The notes under the pieces were generated by a model. That model saw only the letters and a list, made by a program, of their open reading frames with translations. It did no database searches and was not told the DNA's origin. The translations under genes were made by a program, and so were the position numbers. Below are positions 26,072 to 35,129 of a DNA stretch of 64,000 nucleotides, piece by piece (position 1 is the first letter of the stretch; each line of letters opens with the position of its first letter). Source of the stretch: CAZOEL01 sp964578835 (lineage in GTDB: Bacteria > Desulfobacterota > Syntrophobacteria > Syntrophobacterales > Syntrophobacteraceae); contig CAZOEL010000012.1 in the NCBI GenBank assembly GCA_964578835.1, positions 35,959 to 99,958 on the forward strand, in the 5' to 3' direction.

Positions 26072-27283
26072 TTAATTCATTCCAACAGCTTCCAGGTCTA
26101 CGCTGTCGATCCAATAGTCGCCGGATATTTTACTGTCAAATTTCAGACTTTCTTTCCTCATCACGCGCAAGGCCACCGCCTCGCAATTCTCAGGAGCCTG
26201 AAATTCAAACTGCGCTTCCTCCCAGGAATTGGTGCCGATAATAGGCGAGCTCTGAGCCTGCAATCCTTTGCACAAGTGGCCCGTAACAGCGACAAACACT
26301 CCCTGGTCGGTAGTCAAGTGCCGACTCCTTTGAGCGAACTTCACTCGATAGCTTCCTCCGGGGTTCACCGGCACGATTTGGGTCACATGGTTGAATGCGA
26401 CATTGCTTCCGCCGATAAAATGCAATTGAAGACAGTAATTGCCGGAATAAGGCGTCTCCAAGGAGCGCTCGACAATCACATCGTTCTGTTTTTTCCACCG
26501 CCATCCAAAAGCGGTATTGAGCGGTTCATATTCAAATCCCCCGTCATACACGCCCATGATGGAATCACCTTTCCATCGCCGCCATATTTCCTTGGCAAAA
26601 ACGAGCTTACCGTTATTGAGCAAGAAGTTGCAAAACCGCAGAGTCTCGTCCTTATCGGGAGGCTCCGATCCCTGCTCCATTTTTCGCCAGAGCTCCATCG
26701 CCACATCCGCCTCCTTGGCTTTCTTGAGCTGATTCAGGAAAGCCAGACTACTTTCCGGAGCGACATGCGGGAGCACATCGTTCCAGCTTCCCCAAAAATC
26801 AACAGCCAAGTAACAGGACTCTTCGGCCCTGTGCGGGAGTCGCGACAAAATGAAATTGAGGCTTTCCGCAAAGTAGTCTTCATCTCGCATGTCATAGGCC
26901 AATAGAAGCTCTTGCCACTTCCATGTGCTAACGTGAGATATTAACGGAGAGAGGACCGAGATAGTTTTGTCTGCGACGTCATTTTCGCCGCGCACCATCT
27001 CGGCCTTCGCAAGAGCCAGCCAGGCATCGATCAGCAGTGGCTGGCGGACTATGGCCTCCCGATAGAATTCAACCGCCGAAGATGAATCCAGATCTACATA
27101 ATAGGCAAGATTGCCTCTCAGCAACCAGGATTCCGAGAACAACTCGGCAGAACCGCGGCTCTTGATAAATTCGACATCCTTTGCAAAGATTCTATTGGTG
27201 AAGATACAATACCAGATCAGGCATCCCACCATTCCCAGGAGAAAAGCGCTCGCCGCGGCTTTCCCCAACATACTCTTCATCAT
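26072..27283 (-). CDS. TPR-like protein with C-terminal carbohydrate-binding-like domain
   Basis: 403 aa. An N-terminal membrane anchor or signal (about 8-28), helical repeats resembling TPR (about 50-235), and a C-terminal beta-rich region (about 260-400; YSGNYCLQLHF, PGGSYRVKFAQRS, YWIDSVDLE) with the pattern of CBM4/9-like jelly rolls. Proteins of this type accompany exopolysaccharide loci, probably in polymer assembly or export at the periplasmic side. The start overlaps the upstream tyrosine kinase stop by 4 bases (ATGA), giving translational coupling. Confidence 0.7.
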   Translation of the reverse strand: MMKSMLGKAAASAFLLGMVGCLIWYCIFTNRIFAKDVEFIKSRGSAELFSESWLLRGNLAYYVDLDSSSAVEFYREAIVRQPLLIDAWLALAKAEMVRGENDVADKTISVLSPLISHVSTWKWQELLLAYDMRDEDYFAESLNFILSRLPHRAEESCYLAVDFWGSWNDVLPHVAPESSLAFLNQLKKAKEADVAMELWRKMEQGSEPPDKDETLRFCNFLLNNGKLVFAKEIWRRWKGDSIMGVYDGGFEYEPLNTAFGWRWKKQNDVIVERSLETPYSGNYCLQLHFIGGSNVAFNHVTQIVPVNPGGSYRVKFAQRSRHLTTDQGVFVAVTGHLCKGLQAQSSPIIGTNSWEEAQFEFQAPENCEAVALRVMRKESLKFDSKISGDYWIDSVDLEAVGMN

Positions 27284-29646
27284 GCTTCTTTATCCGTTTT
27301 AGATTCCTCGGGCAGGCCCTCAGGCGCGTCGTGATACGCCTGTTGATAGTAATAGTGGTAATACTTGTAGTATTTATAATAGTAGCCGCCATAATGGTTG
27401 CCCAGATTGAGCTTATTGACTATCGTCCCCATTAAATGGCCCCTCACATTGGCCAAGCTTCTCCTGAATATGCGCAATGCCTCTCGATGCGTTTGGCCAA
27501 GGGTGCTAACCAGAATCACCCCGTCGACATAGTTTCCGATAACCAGCACATCGGCAAATCCCGCAGCAGGCGGGGCGTCGATTATGACTTTGTCAAAGCG
27601 AGTGGAAAGCTCATCAAGGACATGCCTCATACGAGCAGACGCCAGCAGCTCCGCGGGATTGGGAGGAACGGGACCCGCCGTGATGAAGAACAGGTTCGGC
27701 ACATCCGTTTCTCTCACAGCTTCATCGACATCGCACATTCCGCTCAAGAGCTGGCTCAAGCCTTTCCCGCCGGCTCCGTTCCCGTTGAAAACTTTGTGAA
27801 GCCGCGGTTTTCGCAAGTCGGCGTCTATCAGCACCACCCTTTCTTCAGCCGAGCAGAAGGCCTGGGCAAGATTGCAGGATATGGTGCTCTTTCCCTCTCC
27901 CGCTGTAGTGCTTGTGATCATGATCGACCTGGGGGGATGTTCCATATAGCTGGAAAGCTGGATTGACACTTTTGCCGTTCTCATGGATTCCGAAAAGCTC
28001 GACTTCGGCTTTAGCCGGACCAAGAAGTCCAGATCGCGAACCTCTTCGGGAGCGGCGACCGGCAACACTCCAAGGACAGGAATTTGAAAGCGGTCCGAGA
28101 TTTCGTCAATTCTTTTTACAGTGTTGTCTAAATATTCCAGGAAGAAGGCAAGTCCGACTCCTCCCATGAGACCGACCACTATGGAAAGAAAGAGATTAAG
28201 CTTCACATTCGGCTTGTATGGCTTAAGGGGAAGAGCCGCATAATCGACGACTTGAATATTTCCAAGCTCAGTCCCCACATTGGCGTCAATCTCCTTGGAG
28301 CGTTCAAGAAGGCTCTGGTGGATCATCTTGCTGGTCTCTACTTCTCTTGCCAGGATCTTATATTGGGTGGCGCGGTCGTTGAGAGCCATAGCCGAAGCCT
28401 TTTTCGTCTCAGCCTCACTCTTCAGAGCCTCTTCTCTCTTTTGCGCCGCACTGTACTCCATCTTTAGAGATTCCAATATCCTAGCCTCTGCGCCGGATAT
28501 TTTCTTATCAATGTCGTCCATTCTGGCTTTGAGGCTTTTGACTTTCGGATAATCCTCTTTGAACGTTTCTCCCAATTCCTGGTATGCCGCCATAACTTTG
28601 ACATGCTCTTCACGCAGCTTCTGTATCAGTTCATTGTTCAGCACCAATGGAATAGAGCTCATATTGCCTTTTACCGCTTGATTGTAGGTCGCCTCTTTGG
28701 CTATTCGGTCGGTTTCAGCGGCGGCCAAGGCAGCGTTGGTTTCCTGCAGCTGGCGATAGATGAGATTCAAGTTCGCATCGAGAGAGACGATTCCAGCCTT
28801 CTGCGCAAAGATATTGAGATTGTTTTCCGCACTCTCAAGCTGGATCCTCGCTACTTCGATCTGTTTTTCCAGTTGTCGCTTCGCAGAGCCCGCGGCATCG
28901 ATCTTTTTGTCGACCTGCCAGTCGATAAACTCTTGAACCAGCGCATTAATGATATCTCGCGAAAGCGCTCCATCAATCGAGTTAAAACTCAGGGAAATGA
29001 TGGTTGTATCGCGTTCCGGGGTCACTTCGAGGTCTCTAGTAAACTGATCGAGCACACTTTTCTGCAGGAGAAGCCTGGCAAACGTAGGATCTTCTGTCGT
29101 GCTTCCGATTTGAAGGAGCTCTTTTATCCCACTTTTTACTGAACGAATCTGCTCGCCGATGGAAATTCTCCATTTCTGGAGCATCCCGCCTTCCGCTTTC
29201 TTTTTCTCCTCGGCAATAACTGCATTAAAGGCTGGATTCTCTTCCAGATGGAGCTTCTCCATCACTCGACGCGCAAGCGACTCGCTCTGCAACAATTTGA
29301 CATGCGTTTGCATGAGCTCTCGCGTTTGGATTTGGCCGACAGCATCCACATCCTGGAACTTCGTCACCTTCGGTGCCCGGATGCTCAGCTCAACGCGACC
29401 GGTCGCCTTAAAAATAGGCTGCATACTCAAGCTCAACACCAGCGTCGTTATGAACACACCCACAAGGAACGTAAGCACAAGCCACTTTCGGCGAAGCACA
29501 ACTTCAAGGTAGTCGCGCAGGTCGGCAGAATCCTCAAAATCTGGCGGCGACTCCCTCAATTCAGTCGCCGGAAGATGTGTGACCGAAACCGGCGCCGGGT
29601 ATTGCGCTCCATTTGCCCCTTGTGGTTTGTCCAACTGTGGATTCAT
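27280..29646 (-). CDS. Polysaccharide co-polymerase fused to a BY-kinase (Wzc-like)
   Basis: 788 aa, inner membrane. Seen in order: a cytoplasmic N-terminus; membrane helix 1 (about 55-73); a Wzz-type periplasmic domain with long coiled coils (about 75-475); membrane helix 2 (about 478-500); and a cytoplasmic tyrosine kinase with Walker A TTAGEGKST (about 577), Walker A' VVLIDADLRKPR and Walker B VIIDAPP. The tail has a tyrosine cluster, GGYYYKYYKYYHYYYQQ, the autophosphorylation site that controls ring assembly. It sets chain length and export of an exopolysaccharide together with the Wza-like lipoprotein encoded upstream. Confidence 0.92.
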   Translation of the reverse strand: MNPQLDKPQGANGAQYPAPVSVTHLPATELRESPPDFEDSADLRDYLEVVLRRKWLVLTFLVGVFITTLVLSLSMQPIFKATGRVELSIRAPKVTKFQDVDAVGQIQTRELMQTHVKLLQSESLARRVMEKLHLEENPAFNAVIAEEKKKAEGGMLQKWRISIGEQIRSVKSGIKELLQIGSTTEDPTFARLLLQKSVLDQFTRDLEVTPERDTTIISLSFNSIDGALSRDIINALVQEFIDWQVDKKIDAAGSAKRQLEKQIEVARIQLESAENNLNIFAQKAGIVSLDANLNLIYRQLQETNAALAAAETDRIAKEATYNQAVKGNMSSIPLVLNNELIQKLREEHVKVMAAYQELGETFKEDYPKVKSLKARMDDIDKKISGAEARILESLKMEYSAAQKREEALKSEAETKKASAMALNDRATQYKILAREVETSKMIHQSLLERSKEIDANVGTELGNIQVVDYAALPLKPYKPNVKLNLFLSIVVGLMGGVGLAFFLEYLDNTVKRIDEISDRFQIPVLGVLPVAAPEEVRDLDFLVRLKPKSSFSESMRTAKVSIQLSSYMEHPPRSIMITSTTAGEGKSTISCNLAQAFCSAEERVVLIDADLRKPRLHKVFNGNGAGGKGLSQLLSGMCDVDEAVRETDVPNLFFITAGPVPPNPAELLASARMRHVLDELSTRFDKVIIDAPPAAGFADVLVIGNYVDGVILVSTLGQTHREALRIFRRSLANVRGHLMGTIVNKLNLGNHYGGYYYKYYKYYHYYYQQAYHDAPEGLPEESKTDKEA

Positions 29647-30135
29647 TCTTCACTCCTTATTCTACTTCTCAAAACCATGCAAAAGCTCAGCGGATATAGA
29701 AAGCGTATCTATTCTTTTTGCTCCAAGGCGCCCAGAAACACAAGCGATAAATTCAAGGGACGCGCTTCTGGAATCTAGGGCTGTGATACACGCCCCCCGT
29801 CGACTCAATCAAATCCGATGAAAACTAGCCGCCGAGAGAGAAGGCCTTCCCTCTGGGGCGTTTCCTGTCGTCAGTTATTTAGGCAACAAGCAGGGAACGA
29901 AATGCATTTTCGGCGCCACTCTTAACACCGATAACATTTCACATCTAATAAAATCTGAGTTTATTATAGATCCCGGTCACTTCACAATGGGCTTCCATAA
30001 CAACGATTCTGCCCGCACCGACCACCTCCCGGCGCGGACATCCTTTATGGACGCTTACATACCTATCCTTGAAAAACGTGATGGTGGGGCGCTTTGACCT
30101 ACATGCTAGGCGACCATTCACTTTTGCATGGCATA
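29647..30135. other. Intergenic region upstream of the tyrosine kinase gene
   Basis: 489 bases between the Wza-like gene and the kinase gene, both on the minus strand. I see no gene, RNA or convincing hairpin; it probably carries the promoter of the downstream three-gene unit. Confidence 0.5.
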
Positions 30136-31173
30136 TTACTGCGTTGGCGGCGCAAAGGCGATTCCATAGCCAAGGAAGTTAAGGCGCAGGCCATAGACAA
30201 ATCTTTCCAATGCATTCGTCTCTACAAAAACCACGTCTCTATCGCGCAGCTTAATTTTATTTTCTTCTGTTTCTATGTCCTTGCCACTCGTCTGCACAAC
30301 TTCTTTTTTGCCTTCCTCATCCGGTCGGACAACCTTGATATTGCTTTGCATCGCCACGCTGGTAAACCCTCCGGCTGCCGCAATAGCCTCTCTCACCGTC
30401 ATATTCGGCGTTATCTGGTAGTTACCCGGCTTCTTGACCGCCCCGTCAACATACACAGTCCCAGCCTCAGGAACATAGAGCGAGTCGCCGCTCTTTACCT
30501 CTATGTTAACGTCAGTCCGGCCTTTCAGTATAATATCGTCAATATCTATCAAATATACAGTCGGTTGATTGGCGTCCTCGCCGGCGCGCCGCACCTGCAC
30601 TACCCTTCCCGCTTTTTCATTAAGGCCTTCGGCAAGGGCAAGCACATCCAACACCTTCTGGCGCGTCAGATTATTATAAGTTCCAGGCTTTTTAACCGAT
30701 CCCAGCACAGTGATCTTCCCAGAAACATATTCTTCAACAAAGACGGTCACATGCGGATCCTTGATGTATTGCTCTCTGAAACGATCTTCAATGGCTTGCT
30801 CAGCTTCCCGAACAGTGAGCCCCTTTATATTTATCACGCCGATAAGCGGCAAAGATATCATCCCCCTTGCCCCTATCCTGCTCGAGCTCTTAAGCTCAGG
30901 AGCTTCAAAAATACTGACATTAAGACGGTCGCCCTCCCCAAGAATATAATCTTGAGGTTGCGGCGTAGGGCTTGCTGAAGCGAAGAGCTTGTCATTTATC
31001 GCTTTTATTTGCTGCTGCGCCTCTTTCTCTTTAGCCATAAAATCTTCAAGCTCCGCTGTAGGCTTTGGCCCCCCGCCCATACAGCCTGACAGAGCGCTCA
31101 GCGCGACGACAATCAGCATCAGATGAATAAACATCCCAAGTAATCCTAAGTTCTTATTGCTCAAATTCATCAC
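30136..31173 (-). CDS. Polysaccharide export lipoprotein, Wza family
   Basis: 345 aa. A lipoprotein signal with the lipobox ALSGC (Cys31), then a Poly_export domain starting DYILGEGDRLNVSIF (about 74), and two SLBB-type beta-grasp segments (GSVKKPGTYNN and GAVKKPGNYQI). The family forms the outer-membrane exit for capsule or exopolysaccharide and docks with the Wzc-type kinase. The C-terminal ~20 residues are less typical of the Wza amphipathic helix. Confidence 0.9.
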   Translation of the reverse strand: MMNLSNKNLGLLGMFIHLMLIVVALSALSGCMGGGPKPTAELEDFMAKEKEAQQQIKAINDKLFASASPTPQPQDYILGEGDRLNVSIFEAPELKSSSRIGARGMISLPLIGVINIKGLTVREAEQAIEDRFREQYIKDPHVTVFVEEYVSGKITVLGSVKKPGTYNNLTRQKVLDVLALAEGLNEKAGRVVQVRRAGEDANQPTVYLIDIDDIILKGRTDVNIEVKSGDSLYVPEAGTVYVDGAVKKPGNYQITPNMTVREAIAAAGGFTSVAMQSNIKVVRPDEEGKKEVVQTSGKDIETEENKIKLRDRDVVFVETNALERFVYGLRLNFLGYGIAFAPPTQ

Positions 31174-31205
31174 TCATTAGACCTTTTCTCATTGTTCTTA
31201 AAAGC

Positions 31206-31243
31206 GAATGGCGGTAGTCACCCTTGGATGATTACCGCCATTC
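31206..31243 (-). terminator. Terminator-like stem-loop after the FecR-like gene
   Basis: Perfect 11-base stem GAATGGCGGTA / TACCGCCATTC with a 16-base loop, 40 bases downstream of the minus-strand stop at 31283, followed on that strand by GCTTTT. The T-run is short. Confidence 0.6.
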
Positions 31244-31282
31244 TAACTAATTCAACGAGAAAAGTTTAGCAGAAAAACTCTC

Positions 31283-32014
31283 TCATTTAGGCTTGGTGTC
31301 CAGACCACTCGGGCTGAGATCGATGGAGCCGCGCGAATCCGAATCAATCGTAGCTGCTGCGACGCCAGCCGCAACAACGCCAGCCGCGCCGAGAGCCGCA
31401 GCGCCCGCGCCGCTTCCACCCGCCGCCGCTGCGCCTGCTGCTCCAGCCGCGCCGGCCATAGCTGCTTTGGTCGCATCGCCATTGTTTGCGCGGGCCAGCG
31501 ACATCGTCTCGCCAGCGCGGAGAACTTTGGATCCGTCCTTATCGGCTACCTGTACATTGCCTTCCAGGATCTTCACATCGGTGCCATTCTCGCTTACCGT
31601 GATGAAGCCGCGAACCGGCCCGCTTCCCTGCTCGGCATTCGCCACGGTGATGACATCATCGGGCGTATGAAAAGCCAATTGTTTGGACTTTGAACCGATT
31701 GCAAACTCCATATCGCCATTATTGAGATTCAAATCCGATACGTTACCCGCTTCGGCCATGGAGAAGACAGCTTTGTCATGAGCAACAAGCTGGAGCCCTT
31801 CCGATTGTACGAGGCAATTGCCTTTGCAGGTAAGCAGCTTGCCTTGCGGCAGCGGCATCTCGGACTGGAACACGCCGGCTTCCTTGCCGTCTTGAAGCAA
31901 AGCGACTTTGCCTGTTGGAATTATCCGCGCAGAAGATCCGGCCAAGGAAACTACCGGCTGCATCACCATCATGCTCACCAGAAAGACAACCAAGATCCTA
32001 AAACACTTTTGCAT
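31283..32014 (-). CDS. Exported FecR-domain-like protein with Ala/Gly-rich tail
   Basis: 243 aa. A signal peptide cut near SLAG (about residue 26), a beta-rich central domain (about 60-170) with FITVSENGTDVKILEGNVQV resembling FecR-type repeats, and a low-complexity Ala/Gly segment of about 45 residues (about 180-225) that could insert in a membrane or form a flexible linker. It is probably periplasmic and part of the envelope/exopolysaccharide block. The exact function is unknown. A GGGGAGG ribosome site precedes the ATG. Confidence 0.65.
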   Translation of the reverse strand: MQKCFRILVVFLVSMMVMQPVVSLAGSSARIIPTGKVALLQDGKEAGVFQSEMPLPQGKLLTCKGNCLVQSEGLQLVAHDKAVFSMAEAGNVSDLNLNNGDMEFAIGSKSKQLAFHTPDDVITVANAEQGSGPVRGFITVSENGTDVKILEGNVQVADKDGSKVLRAGETMSLARANNGDATKAAMAGAAGAAGAAAAGGSGAGAAALGAAGVVAAGVAAATIDSDSRGSIDLSPSGLDTKPK

Positions 32015-32027
32015 CTTATAACCTCCC

Positions 32028-32044
32028 CATAAATTATTTATGGC
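32028..32044. promoter_or_regulatory. Perfect palindrome just upstream of the FecR-like gene
   Basis: CCATAAAT-T-ATTTATGG abuts the ribosome binding site of the gene starting at 32014. It could be an operator or an mRNA hairpin controlling translation. Confidence 0.4.
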
Positions 32045-32100
32045 ACTATTTGGTTCTTTTATGATTCTTGCTCAATCTTCGCCCAACCAGGCAACTGAAC

Positions 32101-32150
32101 GATAAAGCTCCAATTGAGGCTGCTCCGCATCTACTTATTGGAGCTTTATC
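32101..32150 (-). terminator. Strong stem-loop after the beta-helix gene
   Basis: Perfect 14-base arms (32101-32114 and 32137-32150), 22-base loop, 20 bases after the minus-strand stop. A T-rich end lies within the stem (GCTTTATC) with no long T-run after it, so it is a probable terminator or 3'-end stabiliser. Confidence 0.6.
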
Positions 32151-32169
32151 ATGATCAGCTCAGCCTTGC

Positions 32170-33252
32170 TTAGTACGGGATCAACGATCCGACTGCTTCT
32201 TCCGTCACAGCAAACGTTCCAGCATCCGTGGTCACTACGTTGTTCTGGTCGATGCCTGTCGGCCTCTCGCCATAGGGAGCCGTCGATCCGGTAAGAATGT
32301 TGCCCGCAATCGTATTTCCTTTAACCCATCCCTTGGGCGCTGAAGTTTCTTTCTTGGGCAGAATCTCGTTGAGCATGATTCCATATGCTGTGGTGAGGGT
32401 GCCTACAGCCTGAGAGGTAATAGCTACACTGTTCTCCTGCACCAGGCAACCGGTAACGCTGGGACTAGCCTTTTTATTGGCGCCGTTCGCCACCAAAGCA
32501 ATGCCCGCGCCGGCGTTGTCTCCCAAATCCTTGGTTTTGTCGTACGTGAAGGCGCCCGAAACCTTGTTCCCCGAGACGACATTGTTCTGCGTCACTTTAC
32601 TGGTGCTAGCGATAAGAATTCCGATACCGCCGCCGCCGTTGAAGTGCACGCCGTTTTGAATCACGTTATCCGTCACCTGCCAGTTGCTGCCTTCCCAGTT
32701 GGTGATTCCCTGAATAGGATGGTCTATGGTGTTGTTAGCAACCGTTATGTTATCTGAGCCTTTTCCATAAACAGCAAAATTCACGTTTGCCGTAAAGGTA
32801 TTCCCTGTTGTGGCGTCTCTGCCGATCGTCCAGAACTTACATCCATCCATCAAGATTGCGGTGTTTGCGTTTCTGAAGTTACTGCTCAGAATCGTAACGT
32901 TGTCCGCGCCCTTAGCGGAAATCGGAGCCTTAGAGTTGAAATCTATATCGCTAACGGTAAAGCCATTGCTTTTTGCCGACAGCTTGAACCCACCCTGGAG
33001 GGTAGTCCCGGTCCCTGTGCTGGCGCCGATAACGGTGAGTTTCTGCTTCTTGACGCTGATCATTCCTTTTTGCAATCCCGCAGGAACGAAAATGGTGTCA
33101 CCCGGCTGCACGAGCTTGGAGTTGACACATTTCTTCAAGGTCTTGCAGGACTTCTCCCCACCACCAACGGTCCACTCGGCCGCCTGTGCTGTAGAAAAGA
33201 ATAACAATGAAGCAGCGGCAACGGCTCCCACTACAAAATACTTACCTCTCAT
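32170..33252 (-). CDS. Exported right-handed parallel beta-helix protein
   Basis: 360 aa. A signal peptide (cut near AQA, about residue 24), then many short repeats of the N-x-I/V type (NVTILSSNFRNANT, NITVANNTIDHP, VTDNVIQNGV, VSGNKVSG, IAGNILTG) typical of NosD/pectate-lyase-like beta-helices. It is probably a secreted or periplasmic carbohydrate-active or polymer-binding protein. No catalytic residues can be assigned from this view. A GGAAGGAGAAG ribosome site supports the ATG at 33252. Confidence 0.8.
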   Translation of the reverse strand: MRGKYFVVGAVAAASLLFFSTAQAAEWTVGGGEKSCKTLKKCVNSKLVQPGDTIFVPAGLQKGMISVKKQKLTVIGASTGTGTTLQGGFKLSAKSNGFTVSDIDFNSKAPISAKGADNVTILSSNFRNANTAILMDGCKFWTIGRDATTGNTFTANVNFAVYGKGSDNITVANNTIDHPIQGITNWEGSNWQVTDNVIQNGVHFNGGGGIGILIASTSKVTQNNVVSGNKVSGAFTYDKTKDLGDNAGAGIALVANGANKKASPSVTGCLVQENSVAITSQAVGTLTTAYGIMLNEILPKKETSAPKGWVKGNTIAGNILTGSTAPYGERPTGIDQNNVVTTDAGTFAVTEEAVGSLIPY

Positions 33253-33919
33253 CTTTGCTTCTCCTTCCTCTTTTGATTAAATAGGCAATTCAATACTCCA
33301 CTTTTCCTAAATCGGTTGCAACACCACCTCCCTTAAGTAAAAAAATCCTCAAATTGGTGCGAATAGACACTAGCCCCTCGGGATTTCAAGGGATATTTTT
33401 TCACAAATCACCCTTCCAAGACATAGCAAAATGGAGACCAGCCATCCTTCGGTTTCCTGCTTTGACCCAGCCAAATACAGATACGATCCAAACCGACACA
33501 TCTCCCGACACAAGGCAATTGCATCTTTTGCATAGCGGCAGACAACCAAACCATCCTCGACAAGGATGTAGAAAGACCTCGCAAAAAAGTCTTCGCCTAA
33601 CAATCATCAAAAAAGCGCAATATAGCTTACACCTTCAAGGCAAAAAGGAAGTGCAATTCTTATATTACAGGGATTTTCCTGTGTCAAACAAAATTCTAAC
33701 GATTATATTTATATGGTTGCAGGCTGCGGCTATTCGCCCATCCCAAAGAAGCCTTCAGCTCTCTCAATAAAAAACAAAAGCATGAGATCCTAGTGAAATA
33801 TAGCTCTTAATATCCTTGGGCTTCTGAGTCAATAAAAAATTGCGCCATTCTCTCATCAATATTTCCACGCCCCATCTCTGTGCGACTTGTGCATTGAAGG
33901 GTTCTTGACCAATTAAAGA
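33253..33919. other. Long AT-rich intergenic region
   Basis: 667 bases between the beta-helix gene and the M24 peptidase gene. Short open frames exist (for example 33354-33770, plus strand) but lack ribosome sites and resemble nothing I know. I see no RNA gene or strong hairpin. Confidence 0.5.
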
Positions 33920-35113
33920 TCAGAGGATAATAAGATCTTCTCTTGCGCAATTGAGCGACTCAATGCCTTTCTCTCCCACCGCGTAGGTATTCTCTAGTCC
34001 CACAATCCCAAGACTTGGGATAATGCATTTAGGCTCAAAGGCAATTGTCATGCCTTGTTCCAGCCCGAGCTTATGACCTTTTGCCACGAAAGGAAGCTCA
34101 TCGACTTCCAATCCGATCCCATGGGCTACAAAGGAAACTCGCGAGTCCCCGCATCCCATGAAGAAATCGCCATAGCCTTCTTTCTCAACCCACCTCAGGA
34201 CTTCGTTATAGAGCTCTCCGGTCACAGCGCCCGGCTTTGCTATCTCTTTGAAGCGCAGGTGGATGTCTTGAACAAGTCGGTACGCATCGAGAAGCTTCTC
34301 GTGTGGAGAGCCTATCGAAAAATTGCGCGTCTGATCATTGAGATAGCCATTGTAATTCACTACGGTATCAACGCTGACGACTTCCCCGGCCCCGATTCGA
34401 CGATCCGAGGGTCCCTGACCGAAGGAGGGGCTCATGCCCAATCCCCCCGTGGGAGCGTCGGGATAGGCTGGAATCGCCGCTTCAGCTCCCGACAGAATAT
34501 GCCCGAAATACATCTCCATATTGAAAGAGCGAAGACGTATCATGCCCAAATGACCAGCCTTCCTGGCCACAAGCTCGAGCTCAGCGCTAAGCTCGAGCTC
34601 GCTCATTCCCTCCCTCAATGTAGAAGGAACAGCGTTGGCAACCATCAGGGAGATCTCGGCGGCTTTGCGCATCATTCCAATTTCCCATTCTGACTTGATC
34701 ATTCTCAACTGCCTGATCAATCCGCTGACATCGACTATTCGCTGATTGGGAAAAAGCTTCTCGTCGTAGAGAAAAAATGAATTTGCGGGCAGAACATCCA
34801 ACTCCATTCCAATCCGTTCCGGTTTGTGATTTCCGCATGCGTCGATCACGGCCCCGGGAAGATCTTTTATACTTTGAAGCGGCGCTAGAGGTCGTATCGG
34901 CGACTCGCTCCCCGCTCTTCCGATATCGCGCCGGACCAGAAAGACCGGCTCTCCCAAAGCAGGGACAACAAGGTGAGCATCCTGCACCGTGCCCGTAAAA
35001 TAGTAAAGATCCGTATTCTGCCGGATGATGGCCGCATCGATGTCATTCTTTGCGAGCAAAGCTTGGAAGGCTACCAAACGATTGGCAATTTCACTCGTTG
35101 GAACTCTCAGCAC
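33920..35113 (-). CDS. M24 family metallopeptidase, Xaa-Pro dipeptidase-like
   Basis: 397 aa. An N-terminal creatinase-type domain (about 1-150) and a C-terminal pita-bread domain. Metal ligands visible in order: Asp in SVDTVVNYNGYLND (two Asp), His in VAHGIGLEVDE, Glu in AFEPKCI and Glu in GLENTYAV. It probably cleaves Xaa-Pro dipeptides or a related amide bond in the cytoplasm. Members of M24 include creatinases and lyases, so the substrate is uncertain. It follows the efflux gene cluster on the same strand by 16 bases. Confidence 0.88.
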   Translation of the reverse strand: MLRVPTSEIANRLVAFQALLAKNDIDAAIIRQNTDLYYFTGTVQDAHLVVPALGEPVFLVRRDIGRAGSESPIRPLAPLQSIKDLPGAVIDACGNHKPERIGMELDVLPANSFFLYDEKLFPNQRIVDVSGLIRQLRMIKSEWEIGMMRKAAEISLMVANAVPSTLREGMSELELSAELELVARKAGHLGMIRLRSFNMEMYFGHILSGAEAAIPAYPDAPTGGLGMSPSFGQGPSDRRIGAGEVVSVDTVVNYNGYLNDQTRNFSIGSPHEKLLDAYRLVQDIHLRFKEIAKPGAVTGELYNEVLRWVEKEGYGDFFMGCGDSRVSFVAHGIGLEVDELPFVAKGHKLGLEQGMTIAFEPKCIIPSLGIVGLENTYAVGEKGIESLNCAREDLIIL

Positions 35114-35129
35114 TTCTACTCCTCCTTGA

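Noticed and set aside
30094..30978. 294-codon plus-strand frame opposite the Wza-like gene
   Set aside because: Antisense shadow of a gene with a clear lipobox and export domains.
33354..33770. 138-codon plus-strand frame in the 33.3-33.9 kb gap
   Set aside because: No ribosome site, no recognisable features, and unusual composition for a protein.
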